Both the position numbers and the translations under genes were made by a program. 7,700 nt of DNA from an uncultured Clostridia bacterium. GTDB lineage: Bacteria; Bacillota; Clostridia; Oscillospirales; Ruminococcaceae. Location: assembly GCA_945933905.1 (NCBI GenBank), contig CAMEQX010000057.1:1-7700 (forward strand), given 5' to 3'. The notes under the pieces are model-generated. The model ran no database searches. It saw only the letters and a program-made list of their open reading frames with translations, and had not been told where the DNA came from. Numbering within the stretch: position 1 is the first letter of the stretch; each line of letters begins with the position of its first letter. Below are positions 1 through 6,446 of this stretch, piece after piece.

Positions 1-630
1 AAAATCCACGGTATCATAAGTAATTCCTATTAACCCGGTTTTTGTGTTTCCTTCTTCGGAAATCGGCTCGGTAAAGCAACTCATTCCGCTAAAATTCAGT
101 CCGTTTATCAAAATGGAGTCGGAGGAGCCGTAATCGAAACGCAGCTCCGGCACTTCTCCGCCTGTTTTCGCGAGAAGTTCGTCTGTTGCTTCAGCCGTGT
201 ACATAATGTAGCACGAATCGTCATAAACAAGCATTCCGTCAAGCGTTACGGTAATTCCGTCGCCCTGCATAACAATTCCGAGCGATTTGCCGTATTTGTC
301 GAAATTGAACGAACCGATGGTTTTTTCGGGATTGTCCTTGACCTGCTCGGATACCGAAACATTTCCCTCATATTTCGCGGCGAACATTCCCCTGAACGCC
401 TTTGAATAATCCCAATTATTGACAGCGCCAACGGTGAGAGTTGCCGTTCCGAGCGTCAAAACAGCCGCCGCGGGAATAACAACCGCTTTTCTTAAAAATA
501 CATTTTTGGTGGTTTTTTTGGTGTTGTTTTCTTTCATAAGTTCCGCCTTTCGTGCCAAAACCTTTGTAACAAGAGTTTCATCGCTCTCACCGGGAGAGAT
601 TTGCTCGAAAAGCTTCTTGTAGTTATTCAT
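1..630 (-). CDS. Probable membrane-bound anti-sigma factor, DUF4179-like (partial, C-terminus beyond left edge)
   Basis: The frame is open from an ATG at 630 to base 1, giving 210 residues with no stop. Seen: a charged cytoplasmic N-terminus (residues 1-48, beginning MNNYKKLFEQISPGES), one hydrophobic segment at about 49-70 rich in Ala, Val, Leu and Thr, then a polar region with an NWDYSKAF stretch just after the membrane, expected outside the cell. Known: in Clostridia, proteins of this architecture (DUF4179-type) are encoded directly downstream of ECF sigma factors and are taken to be their anti-sigma factors. Inferred: it holds the sigma factor at the membrane until an envelope signal arrives. 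The start overlaps the sigma stop codon (shared ATGAATAA), with a GGAGGG site 8 bases upstream, so the two are translationally coupled. No zinc-finger HxxxCxxC motif is visible in the N-terminus. The outer domain is not recognised and its ligand is unknown. Confidence 0.75.
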   Translation of the reverse strand, partial: MNNYKKLFEQISPGESDETLVTKVLARKAELMKENNTKKTTKNVFLRKAVVIPAAAVLTLGTATLTVGAVNNWDYSKAFRGMFAAKYEGNVSVSEQVKDNPEKTIGSFNFDKYGKSLGIVMQGDGITVTLDGMLVYDDSCYIMYTAEATDELLAKTGGEVPELRFDYGSSDSILINGLNFSGMSCFTEPISEEGNTKTGLIGITYDTVDF

Positions 631-1096
631 AATCGTTTCCCTCCGTCAAGAGTGTTTTCAGTCTGCTTCTTCCGCGCGAGAGCCGCGAGGTGACCGCTGT
701 TTGACTTATTTTGAGAATTTCGGCGATTTCCTTCACGGAATAGCCTTCGTAGTAATACAAGTGGATACATTCGCCGTATTTTATCGGGAGAGATTTCACA
801 AGCGCAAGCAGCTCTCCGTCCTCGGCGGTTTCAAGCGGTATATCCTCGCTAAGCTCGGTGGTGCGGGTAAATCGACAGGATTTGAGCAAATTCTTTGAAA
901 GATTGATAACAACTCGTACAAGCCAGCGCTTACAGTCCTCTTCGGAAGCAAACTTTCCCGAATAATCCATAAGCTTCACAAAAGCGTCCTGACAGATATC
1001 ATCGGCGTCCGCGCAGTTTTTCACATAGCTGTACGCCAAGCGGAAAGCCGTTTTGTGATACCGTTTCACATAGCCGACAAGCTCGTCGTTATCCAT
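623..1096 (-). CDS. ECF-family RNA polymerase sigma factor
   Basis: 157 residues, the usual size for a minimal group IV (ECF) sigma factor with only regions 2 and 4. Region 2 covers about residues 8-75, with the conserved core-binding/-10 pattern seen as ADADDICQDAFVKL and RWLVRVVINLSKN. A short variable linker follows. Region 4 covers about residues 100-150, with LPIKYGECIHLYYYEGYS and the helix-turn-helix KEIAEILKISQTAVTSRLSRGRSRL that reads the -35 element. The ATG at 1096 has an AAAGGAGG site 7 bases upstream. Its last 8 bases overlap the start of the predicted anti-sigma gene, so the pair is one unit. It should direct transcription of a small envelope-stress or signal regulon and may activate its own operon, but I could not find a convincing ECF-type promoter upstream. 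The class assignment is firm; subgroup and regulon are not visible. Confidence 0.93.
   Translation of the reverse strand: MDNDELVGYVKRYHKTAFRLAYSYVKNCADADDICQDAFVKLMDYSGKFASEEDCKRWLVRVVINLSKNLLKSCRFTRTTELSEDIPLETAEDGELLALVKSLPIKYGECIHLYYYEGYSVKEIAEILKISQTAVTSRLSRGRSRLKTLLTEGNDYE
639..644 (-). promoter_or_regulatory. Ribosome binding site of the anti-sigma gene, inside the sigma gene
   Basis: GGAGGG on the minus strand, 8 bases before the ATG at 630, lies within the last codons of the sigma factor gene. It fixes the start of the downstream gene and supports coupled translation. Confidence 0.7.
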
Positions 1097-1103
1097 TTGC
1101 CCG

Positions 1104-1111
1104 CCTCCTTT
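1104..1111 (-). promoter_or_regulatory. Ribosome binding site of the ECF sigma gene
   Basis: AAAGGAGG on the minus strand, 7 bases before the ATG at 1096. It is a near-complete match to the anti-Shine-Dalgarno sequence and supports the chosen start. Confidence 0.75.
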
Positions 1112-1139
1112 CGTTTTACCTGAAAGACGTCCTTCTGTA

Positions 1140-1148
1140 AATATAACA
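1140..1148 (-). promoter_or_regulatory. Possible extended -10 promoter element for the sigma/anti-sigma unit
   Basis: Read on the minus strand the bases are TGT-TATATT, a TGn extended -10 with a hexamer matching TATAAT at five of six positions. At the normal spacing the -35 position reads AACAAA, which is poor, so the element would rely on the extended -10 or on an activator. It lies between the upstream terminator and the sigma ribosome site, where a promoter is expected. An ECF-type CGTC is present nearer the gene but has no matching -35 at the right distance. Confidence 0.35.
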
Positions 1149-1169
1149 AATCAGCGCTTCGATTTGTTA
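1144..1169. repeat. Perfect 9-bp inverted repeat, possible operator
   Basis: TAACAAATC at 1144-1152 and GATTTGTTA at 1161-1169 are exact reverse complements separated by 8 bases. The repeat overlaps the possible extended -10 of the sigma operon, a position where a dimeric regulator would block or adjust transcription. It could instead fold in RNA, but there is no T-run beside it, so it is not a standard terminator. The regulator is unknown. Confidence 0.5.
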
Positions 1170-1178
1170 CAAATTTTG

Positions 1179-1207
1179 AAAAAAACACGCTCCGTGAAAA
1201 GAGCGTG
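1179..1207 (-). terminator. Intrinsic terminator after the GNAT gene
   Basis: On the minus strand CACGCTC (1207-1201) pairs perfectly with GAGCGTG (1192-1186) around an 8-base loop, followed at once by seven T residues (1185-1179). It begins 18 bases past the acetyltransferase stop codon and separates that gene from the sigma operon. There is no T-run on the opposite side, so it works in one direction. Confidence 0.85.
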
Positions 1208-1224
1208 CAAAAGTCAAGAAAAAC

Positions 1225-1743
1225 TCACAAAGCGTATTCGTAAAAGAAAAAGTCTATATTCCCCGTGTTTTCCGCAAACAAATTCCGACAGCCGCATTTT
1301 TTGAAGCCGATTCCCTCGTAGAGCCGCTGTGCAGGGAGATTACAGCAAAGCGCGTCCAGTCTGACGGCTTTTTTTCGCGCATTTTTTGCCTCGGAAATAA
1401 TCTCGTTCATCACCGATTTAGCAAGCCCGCATTTTTGCCTTTTAGGGTCAATGCACAAAATGTGAACCACGGAAAATTCATCATCGCTCGCCGTTATACC
1501 GCTGAAAACAGTGCGATAATCCGCGCTCTGAAACGGCGTCACGGCAACAGCGGCGGAAATTTCTCCGTTGTCCTCCGCGTAGTACATAAACCCGCCCTCG
1601 ATATATCCTTTTATCATTTCATCGGTAGGGTGCAGTCCGTAAATCCAGCGCCCGTATTTCTCCATATTCTGCGTGTTTTCAATCGCATATTGGTAGAATT
1701 CCGCAATTCTTGCAAAATCATCGTTTTTCGCTTTATTCAGCAT
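1225..1743 (-). CDS. GNAT-family N-acetyltransferase
   Basis: 172 residues, the standard length for a single GNAT domain that moves an acetyl group from acetyl-CoA to an amine. Motif A is seen at about residues 93-112 (VVHILCIDPKRQKCGLAKSV), with the pyrophosphate-binding Q-x-x-G-x-A pattern at Q103-G106-A108. The motif B region follows at about 127-147, ending in the family-typical N-x-P-A-x-x-L-Y-E-x-x-G-F. No membrane segment or signal peptide is seen. The ATG at 1743 has an AGAGG-type site several bases upstream. The gene follows the GGDEF-EAL gene by 71 bases with no convincing promoter between them, and has its own terminator, so it probably lies in that transcription unit, though the intervening hairpin may lower its expression. 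The substrate cannot be read from sequence; no antitoxin-like partner is present, which argues against a TacT-type toxin. Confidence 0.88.
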   Translation of the reverse strand: MLNKAKNDDFARIAEFYQYAIENTQNMEKYGRWIYGLHPTDEMIKGYIEGGFMYYAEDNGEISAAVAVTPFQSADYRTVFSGITASDDEFSVVHILCIDPKRQKCGLAKSVMNEIISEAKNARKKAVRLDALCCNLPAQRLYEGIGFKKCGCRNLFAENTGNIDFFFYEYAL

Positions 1744-1783
1744 ACTTTGCCTCTTTCTTATCTCGGCAGTAATGGTGTGTAAT

Positions 1784-1810
1784 TCCCCCGAAAACCGCGG
1801 CTTCGGGGGA
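1784..1810 (-). other. Strong hairpin just after the GGDEF-EAL stop, without a T-run
   Basis: TCCCCCGAA and TTCGGGGGA (1784-1792 and 1802-1810) are perfect 9-bp reverse complements around a 9-base loop, starting 5 bases past the stop codon. Neither strand shows the T-run of an intrinsic terminator; the minus-strand continuation is AATTACACACC. It may protect the 3' end of the upstream mRNA, be a processing point, or act as a weak terminator before the acetyltransferase gene. Confidence 0.6.
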
Positions 1811-1814
1811 GCGC

Positions 1815-3599
1815 TTAAAGCTTTTTTTCATAGTCCTCAACGGTGAGCGGCTTGCTGTAATAATAGCCCTGAACAATCTCGCAGCCGAATTCCCGCAGCA
1901 AATCAACCTGTTCTTTGGTTTCCGCGCCCTCTGCAAGACAGGTGAAGCGGAGGTCTTTAATCATCGCGATAATGTGCTTTATAACAGCTTGGGAGCTTTC
2001 GGAATGTTCTATTCTGTCCACAAACGACTTGTCGATTTTTATGGTATCGATAGGCATTTCCGTGAGCAGAGAAAGCGAGGAATAGCCCGTTCCGAAATCG
2101 TCTATCGATATCCGAAAGCCCTTGTCCTTGAGCGCTTTCAGCACGCTTATCATATAATCCTGATTGTCATAAGCGGCGCTTTCCGTAAGCTCAAAATCAA
2201 TCAGCTCGTGCTCGACGCCGTATTCATCGACAATCCCCGTGAGATGCTCCACGAGGTCGGGGTCGCCCATACTTTTCCGCGAGAGATTGACGGAAATCGG
2301 ATAGAGCGGCTTTCCTTGCCCGCGCAACCTTTTCAGGTTTTCGCACACCTTTTTCAGCACGATATCGTCAAGCTTGCTGATAAGTCCGCCCGTTTCAAAA
2401 ATCGGGATAAACCGCGCGGGACTGAGCAGCTCTCTGCCGTGATATTTCCAGCGGATAAGCGCCTCCGCGCCGTGCAGCTTTTCTTTGTTGATATCATATT
2501 TCGGCTGAAGATAAACGAGGAATTCGTCCTGTTTAATCGCCGTATCGAGATAATATCTCGTTTTCGTTGACCAGTCAAGCGTGTCGTGCATCGAGTCCGT
2601 GTAAAACAGCACCTCTGTTTCATACAGCTTGTTTCCGAGCCGCTGAACCTGTTTTCCCGCGTCGGCAACTCTGTCCCCGAGCAAAAGCGTGTTTCTCATC
2701 GGCACAACCCCGCAGCGATAGTAAATGCGGTAGTTTTTGTCCTCCTCAAGAACCGAAATCTCATCGAAGAATTTCAGCAGCTTCTCCCGCGTTTCCTCCT
2801 CGGGCATATCCTTAATCATCATCGCGAAATTGTCGTTGTCGCAGCGCGCGCTGTAATAAATCCAGTCGGCTTCTTTCATATGCGCGACAAGACGGTCGAG
2901 AACGTTATTTGCGGTGTTGTGCCCGTAAACGATGTTAATTGCCTTGAAATCCTTGATATCGAAATGCACGAAGGCAAAATCCTGAATTCCCTTCATTCCG
3001 AAGCCCGCGATTATCGGCCAGATATAGTTCCAGTTGAAATGACCGGTTACGGAGTCGTGAAAAGCGGCTTGATTCAGCTTTTTCTCGTTTTCCGTCACGG
3101 GAGTTATCGGCTGAAAGAAATCCTCCGCCGAGATATCCTCCGATTTTACAAAAATTCTGTAATTGTTGTTGAGGGAGAAAACCTGAACGATATCGGGGAT
3201 TTTCTTTGACTTAACCAAATTCCTATGGAAAACAACAATTTCAAGCTCCTTGTAAAGCTGTTCGATGCAGTCGCAAACGGATTTTTTGCAGAATTCATCA
3301 TCGTTATAAACCAACGCAGAAAACATAAATCCCTTCGGCAAAACGCGCACCTCAAGCTCCTCGGGATAATTTATTCTGCTGTCGTTCGGGCGAAACTCAA
3401 TTCCGAGAAGCTCGGTTTGTTTTCCGTTCTCCTCGAGCCAAAACAGCCCCGCGCAGTCATAGGTACCGAAAGCGCCTTCATATTGAGACAGCTTTTCGGG
3501 GATTTTCCCGAGATAAAAGTCGCGCTTTTCCTCCTCGGTCGGCGTGATATAATAAAGAAGTCGCTCGGGCTTATAAATTCGTCCGGATTTTATGTCCAT
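1815..3599 (-). CDS. GGDEF-EAL protein with degenerate GGDEF; predicted c-di-GMP phosphodiesterase
   Basis: 594 residues, no membrane segment, so predicted cytosolic. Residues 1-170 form an unrecognised N-terminal region; the stretch around 78-120 (YPEELEVRVLPKG and the following helix) faintly resembles GyrI-like effector-binding domains, a low-confidence inference. A GGDEF domain spans about 175-335, but the active-site signature is DNDNF at 254-258 (2840-2826) in place of GGDEF, and no RxxD inhibitory site is seen, so cyclase activity is unlikely. The EAL domain spans about 345-590 and keeps E379 (EALIRW), N438, E470 (FELTES), D500 and D501 (DDFGTGYSS), K521, E557 and Q577, the residues known to bind metal and substrate in active EAL enzymes. 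It should therefore hydrolyse c-di-GMP to pGpG, possibly tuned by the inactive GGDEF or the N-terminal domain. A GGAGGA site and a consensus promoter precede the ATG. Confidence 0.92.
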   Translation of the reverse strand: MDIKSGRIYKPERLLYYITPTEEEKRDFYLGKIPEKLSQYEGAFGTYDCAGLFWLEENGKQTELLGIEFRPNDSRINYPEELEVRVLPKGFMFSALVYNDDEFCKKSVCDCIEQLYKELEIVVFHRNLVKSKKIPDIVQVFSLNNNYRIFVKSEDISAEDFFQPITPVTENEKKLNQAAFHDSVTGHFNWNYIWPIIAGFGMKGIQDFAFVHFDIKDFKAINIVYGHNTANNVLDRLVAHMKEADWIYYSARCDNDNFAMMIKDMPEEETREKLLKFFDEISVLEEDKNYRIYYRCGVVPMRNTLLLGDRVADAGKQVQRLGNKLYETEVLFYTDSMHDTLDWSTKTRYYLDTAIKQDEFLVYLQPKYDINKEKLHGAEALIRWKYHGRELLSPARFIPIFETGGLISKLDDIVLKKVCENLKRLRGQGKPLYPISVNLSRKSMGDPDLVEHLTGIVDEYGVEHELIDFELTESAAYDNQDYMISVLKALKDKGFRISIDDFGTGYSSLSLLTEMPIDTIKIDKSFVDRIEHSESSQAVIKHIIAMIKDLRFTCLAEGAETKEQVDLLREFGCEIVQGYYYSKPLTVEDYEKKL

Positions 3600-3603
3600 A
3601 ATT

Positions 3604-3609
3604 TCCTCC
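3604..3609 (-). promoter_or_regulatory. Ribosome binding site of the GGDEF-EAL gene
   Basis: GGAGGA on the minus strand, 4-5 bases before the ATG at 3599. It supports this start as the first codon of the protein. Confidence 0.7.
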
Positions 3610-3640
3610 GTTTTTCAACAGTCAAGGTTTTATTTATTCT

Positions 3641-3669
3641 ATTATATCACCACAATTTGTTTTTGTCAA
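3641..3669 (-). promoter_or_regulatory. Consensus housekeeping (sigma-A type) promoter of the GGDEF-EAL gene
   Basis: On the minus strand the -35 is TTGACA (3669-3664) and the -10 is TATAAT (3646-3641), both perfect, with a 17-base spacer. Transcription should start near 3634, giving a leader of about 35 bases that carries the GGAGGA site. No operator-like repeat is seen in it, so the gene is probably expressed at a high basal rate. The -35 begins two bases after the T-run of the upstream terminator. Confidence 0.92.
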
Positions 3670-3670
3670 G

Positions 3671-3695
3671 AAAAACAGCCCCTATAAAGAGGCTG
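3671..3695 (-). terminator. Intrinsic terminator of the hybrid kinase operon
   Basis: On the minus strand CAGCCTC (3695-3689) pairs with GGGGCTG (3682-3676), seven pairs including one T-G wobble, around a 6-base loop, then TTTTT (3675-3671) and CTT. It lies 18 bases past the stop codon of the large hybrid kinase and ends that operon. Confidence 0.82.
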
Positions 3696-3713
3696 CTTTG
3701 AATTTAGTTTTGC

Positions 3714-6431
3714 TCACGAGGACGCAACCTCTGCTTCGGGTATTTCGACAAGCCGTGTTAAGCGCTCGGCGAGAATTTCCCATTCGACAGGCTTTGAGAT
3801 GAAGTCCGCGGCGCCTGCGCGCAGGCATTTTAGCTGAGTATCCTTATCGTCATCGGAGCTGTAAATTACCACGGGGATATCGCGGTAGGTCTCCGTTGAT
3901 TTGAGCTTTTTCAGCAGGCTGAGCCCGTCCATTCCGTTGAGATTTAGGTCAAGCAGAATGATATCGGGAAGCACAGAGCCGTCGTTTTCGGCTGAAAGTG
4001 AATTCAGCAAATCAAGCGCGTCCTCTGCGGAGTGTTTTACCGTAATATCACGGAAGCTTTTGCGGAGAATTCGCTTTACAAGACTGCGGTACATCAAATC
4101 ATCGTCGATATAAAGCACGCTGTGATTGCTGAGCGCGGGTTTTTCCTCCGTGCAGCTCAAAGCCGCTTTTATTCGTTCCAAAAGCGCGCTGTATTCACTC
4201 AAAAGCGCCTCTGTATTTTCGAGAATAAACTCCGTGTCGTTGTTTTTCGCCGCCATTTCAAGCTCCAGCGCATAGTCGGAAAGCTCGCTTGAGCCGATTG
4301 TCCGCGAGCCGCTTTTCAGCGCGTGAACCTGAATTCGATAGTTGTCGAAATCCCTGTTGTTGCAGAAATTTCTGATATCCTCAAGACGATTTTCGTTTAC
4401 AAACGTGTTTACGATGCTGAGATAAAGCTCCTCGTTGTTGCAGCAATACCGCATCGCCGAAGAAATATTCAAGAATTCCGAGAGCCGAGCGATAACGTCG
4501 TTTTCGGAGGTTTCCTCCTCCAAATAGTTGAAGGGAAGGCTTGCGGGGCGGATAAGGCTGTCGGGGAGATACTTTTCGACTGCCTCGAGAAGCTGTTTGC
4601 TGGAAACAGGCTTTGAGAGATAATCGTCGAAGCCTGCGTTGAGGTAAACGCTTTTTTCGCCCGGCACGGCGTTTGCGGTTATCACGAGAATAGGCACGCC
4701 CTGACAAAGATTTTGCTTTTTGATGGTTTTGAGCGTTTCCATTCCGTCCATCATCGGCATCATATGGTCGAGGATAATCAGGTCGTATTTGTTTCTGCTG
4801 ATAAGCTCAAGCGCTTCTACGCCGTTTATCGCGGTATCGATTTGAATTTTCGTGTCCTTCAGGCTGCCGCGGTACAGCTCCAAATTCATACTGTTGTCGT
4901 CAACCGCAAGAAGTCTTGCTTCCGGCGCGGTAAAGCCTGCGCGAAGCGAGCTTTTCTCGGGAATGCAGGCGAGATTATCCACATTTCCGAGCGGCGAAGG
5001 GTCAACGATACCTTGCATCAAGCGGAATTTTATAGACGTGCCTTTTCCGTATTCGCTCTCGATGGAAAGCCTGCTTCCCATCATCGCAAGGAGCTTTGTG
5101 ACGATAGTAAGACCGAGCCCGAGCCCCTGAATATGCTGATTTCGCTTTTTATCCACGCGCTGAAAAGCCGAGGTAATTCTTTCGATATCCTCGTTTCGCA
5201 AACCTATACCCGTGTCGGTTACGCCCGCGTTAATCCAGCCCGCAAATTCGCTTTTCTGCTCCCATTTAATTGAAATATCGATATGACCGAAATCCGTGTA
5301 TTTAACGGAATTTGACAGAAGATTGCTGAAAATTCGCGTGATGCGGGCGCTGTCGCCGTGAAGCATTTTCGGGATTTCAGGGTCGATGTTCACGCGGATT
5401 TCGATATCCTTTTTCTCCGCGTAATATTTACCGCAAGTCATAATATCCGAAATCATCGAGGCGGTGGAATAGTTTGATTCTTCGATATTGATGCTTCCCG
5501 TTTCCATTTCGGTATAGTCCATCATATCGCTTATCATCGAAAGCAGGGTTTTTCCCGCGCTTTGAATATTCACGCAATACTGCGCGATTTCGGTTTTATC
5601 TGTATCGCGCAGCACCATTTCGTTATAGCCGAGAATTGCGTTGATGGGCGTGCGGATTTCGTGAGAAATATTCGTGAGGAATTCGGATTTTGCTTGGCTT
5701 GCGATTTGCGCGGCAGCCATAGCCTCCTCCGCCGCATCGCTTGTGTTTCGCAGCTCCTCGATCGTGCGATTGAGCGCGTGATAGTCGGGCGTTTCCATCG
5801 CGAACATAAGCAGCATAAGTCCGATTGACACCGTGAACAGAATAAACAGCACATCGGGGTGAAGGATTTGCACAATGGGTCCCGAGGCAAGCACGGCTAT
5901 GTATAAAATAATGGAAATGCGCTGTTTTTTGGTGAATTTCCCGAAGTTTATCAGCATCATTCCTGCTGTGACGGACTCCTCCACAATCGGTACTATGTGA
6001 ACAAACATATAAATAGGACCGTGCTGATAGCCGTTCTCGTCAAAATAGAACACCCAGCCTGTGAACAGGTTCGTAATCAGTAAAGCAGTGCAGAGAAGTG
6101 CAATTATTCCGGCAATATGGGGAATATGCCATTTATCTTTTGTGCCAAATGTGGCGCAAGCGCAGTACATTATGAAAATGTATTCCATAACGATGTCTGC
6201 GAAGAAATAAATGGTGTTTATTGCCAAATTCGCCCATATCGGAACATATTGATGATAGCTTATTGTAACGGCTGTGCAGACGTCCAGAACAACCGCAACA
6301 ATCATCATCGCGGCAAGCCGCCGAAAATACTTGTTGCTGGGCGAAGAAGCGGTGAATTGCAGTCTTATGTAGATATTCAGAACAATCAGATAAGCGATAG
6401 CCGCCGCCTCGAAATGTATGTTGTACAGCAT
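3714..6431 (-). CDS. Membrane hybrid sensor histidine kinase (7TM-HisKA-HATPase-REC-HPt-REC)
   Basis: 905 residues from the ATG at 6431. Residues 1-213 hold about seven hydrophobic segments, a sensor region like that found in clostridial GGDEF and kinase proteins. A helical linker (about 215-248) leads to HisKA with H257 in NISHEIRTP, then HATPase (about 360-475) with the N-box SNLLSNSVKYT, the G1 box DTGIG and the G2 box GLGLGL. REC1 (about 506-623) has D555 in LDHMMP plus T585 and K607. HPt (about 648-758) has H703 in VHALKSGS. REC2 (about 770-895) has D828 in ILLDLNLNG and K880. It should autophosphorylate and pass phosphate His-Asp-His-Asp within one chain. The upstream TTG at 6437 is in frame, but the AGGGGG site is 8 bases from the ATG and only 2 from the TTG, so the ATG is preferred. 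It is the last gene of its operon, 15 bases after a stand-alone receiver. The signal sensed is unknown and no DNA-binding output is present. Confidence 0.93.
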   Translation of the reverse strand: MLYNIHFEAAAIAYLIVLNIYIRLQFTASSPSNKYFRRLAAMMIVAVVLDVCTAVTISYHQYVPIWANLAINTIYFFADIVMEYIFIMYCACATFGTKDKWHIPHIAGIIALLCTALLITNLFTGWVFYFDENGYQHGPIYMFVHIVPIVEESVTAGMMLINFGKFTKKQRISIILYIAVLASGPIVQILHPDVLFILFTVSIGLMLLMFAMETPDYHALNRTIEELRNTSDAAEEAMAAAQIASQAKSEFLTNISHEIRTPINAILGYNEMVLRDTDKTEIAQYCVNIQSAGKTLLSMISDMMDYTEMETGSINIEESNYSTASMISDIMTCGKYYAEKKDIEIRVNIDPEIPKMLHGDSARITRIFSNLLSNSVKYTDFGHIDISIKWEQKSEFAGWINAGVTDTGIGLRNEDIERITSAFQRVDKKRNQHIQGLGLGLTIVTKLLAMMGSRLSIESEYGKGTSIKFRLMQGIVDPSPLGNVDNLACIPEKSSLRAGFTAPEARLLAVDDNSMNLELYRGSLKDTKIQIDTAINGVEALELISRNKYDLIILDHMMPMMDGMETLKTIKKQNLCQGVPILVITANAVPGEKSVYLNAGFDDYLSKPVSSKQLLEAVEKYLPDSLIRPASLPFNYLEEETSENDVIARLSEFLNISSAMRYCCNNEELYLSIVNTFVNENRLEDIRNFCNNRDFDNYRIQVHALKSGSRTIGSSELSDYALELEMAAKNNDTEFILENTEALLSEYSALLERIKAALSCTEEKPALSNHSVLYIDDDLMYRSLVKRILRKSFRDITVKHSAEDALDLLNSLSAENDGSVLPDIILLDLNLNGMDGLSLLKKLKSTETYRDIPVVIYSSDDDKDTQLKCLRAGAADFISKPVEWEILAERLTRLVEIPEAEVASS

Positions 6432-6439
6432 AGGCAAAG

Positions 6440-6445
6440 CCCCCT
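6440..6445 (-). promoter_or_regulatory. Ribosome binding site deciding the hybrid kinase start
   Basis: AGGGGG on the minus strand, 8 bases before the ATG at 6431 but only 2 bases before the alternative in-frame TTG at 6437. The spacing selects the ATG. Confidence 0.65.
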
Positions 6446-6446
6446 G

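Noticed and set aside
246..431. Minus-strand 61-residue frame inside the anti-sigma gene
   Set aside because: It is in a different frame from the continuous 210-residue reading frame, which has a start, ribosome site and membrane segment.
1097..1172. An ECF-type autoregulated promoter (TGTAAC with a downstream CGTC)
   Set aside because: Both words occur on the minus strand but are about 36 bases apart, far more than the usual spacing of about 16, so they cannot form one promoter.
1225..1743. GNAT gene as a toxin of a TacAT-type toxin-antitoxin pair
   Set aside because: No small ribbon-helix-helix antitoxin gene is adjacent; the neighbours are the GGDEF-EAL gene and a terminator.
1974..3209. 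Long plus-strand open frames opposite the GGDEF-EAL gene (198 and 207 residues)
   Set aside because: They are antisense shadows of a gene with clear domain motifs; their translations resemble no family and they lack ribosome sites.
4713..5273. Plus-strand open frame of 186 residues opposite the hybrid kinase
   Set aside because: It is antisense to the REC1/HATPase region and shows no protein-like motifs or start signals.
6432..6437. In-frame TTG at 6437 as the start of the large hybrid kinase, giving 907 residues
   Set aside because: The AGGGGG ribosome site would be only 2 bases away; the ATG two codons later has the normal 8-base spacing.
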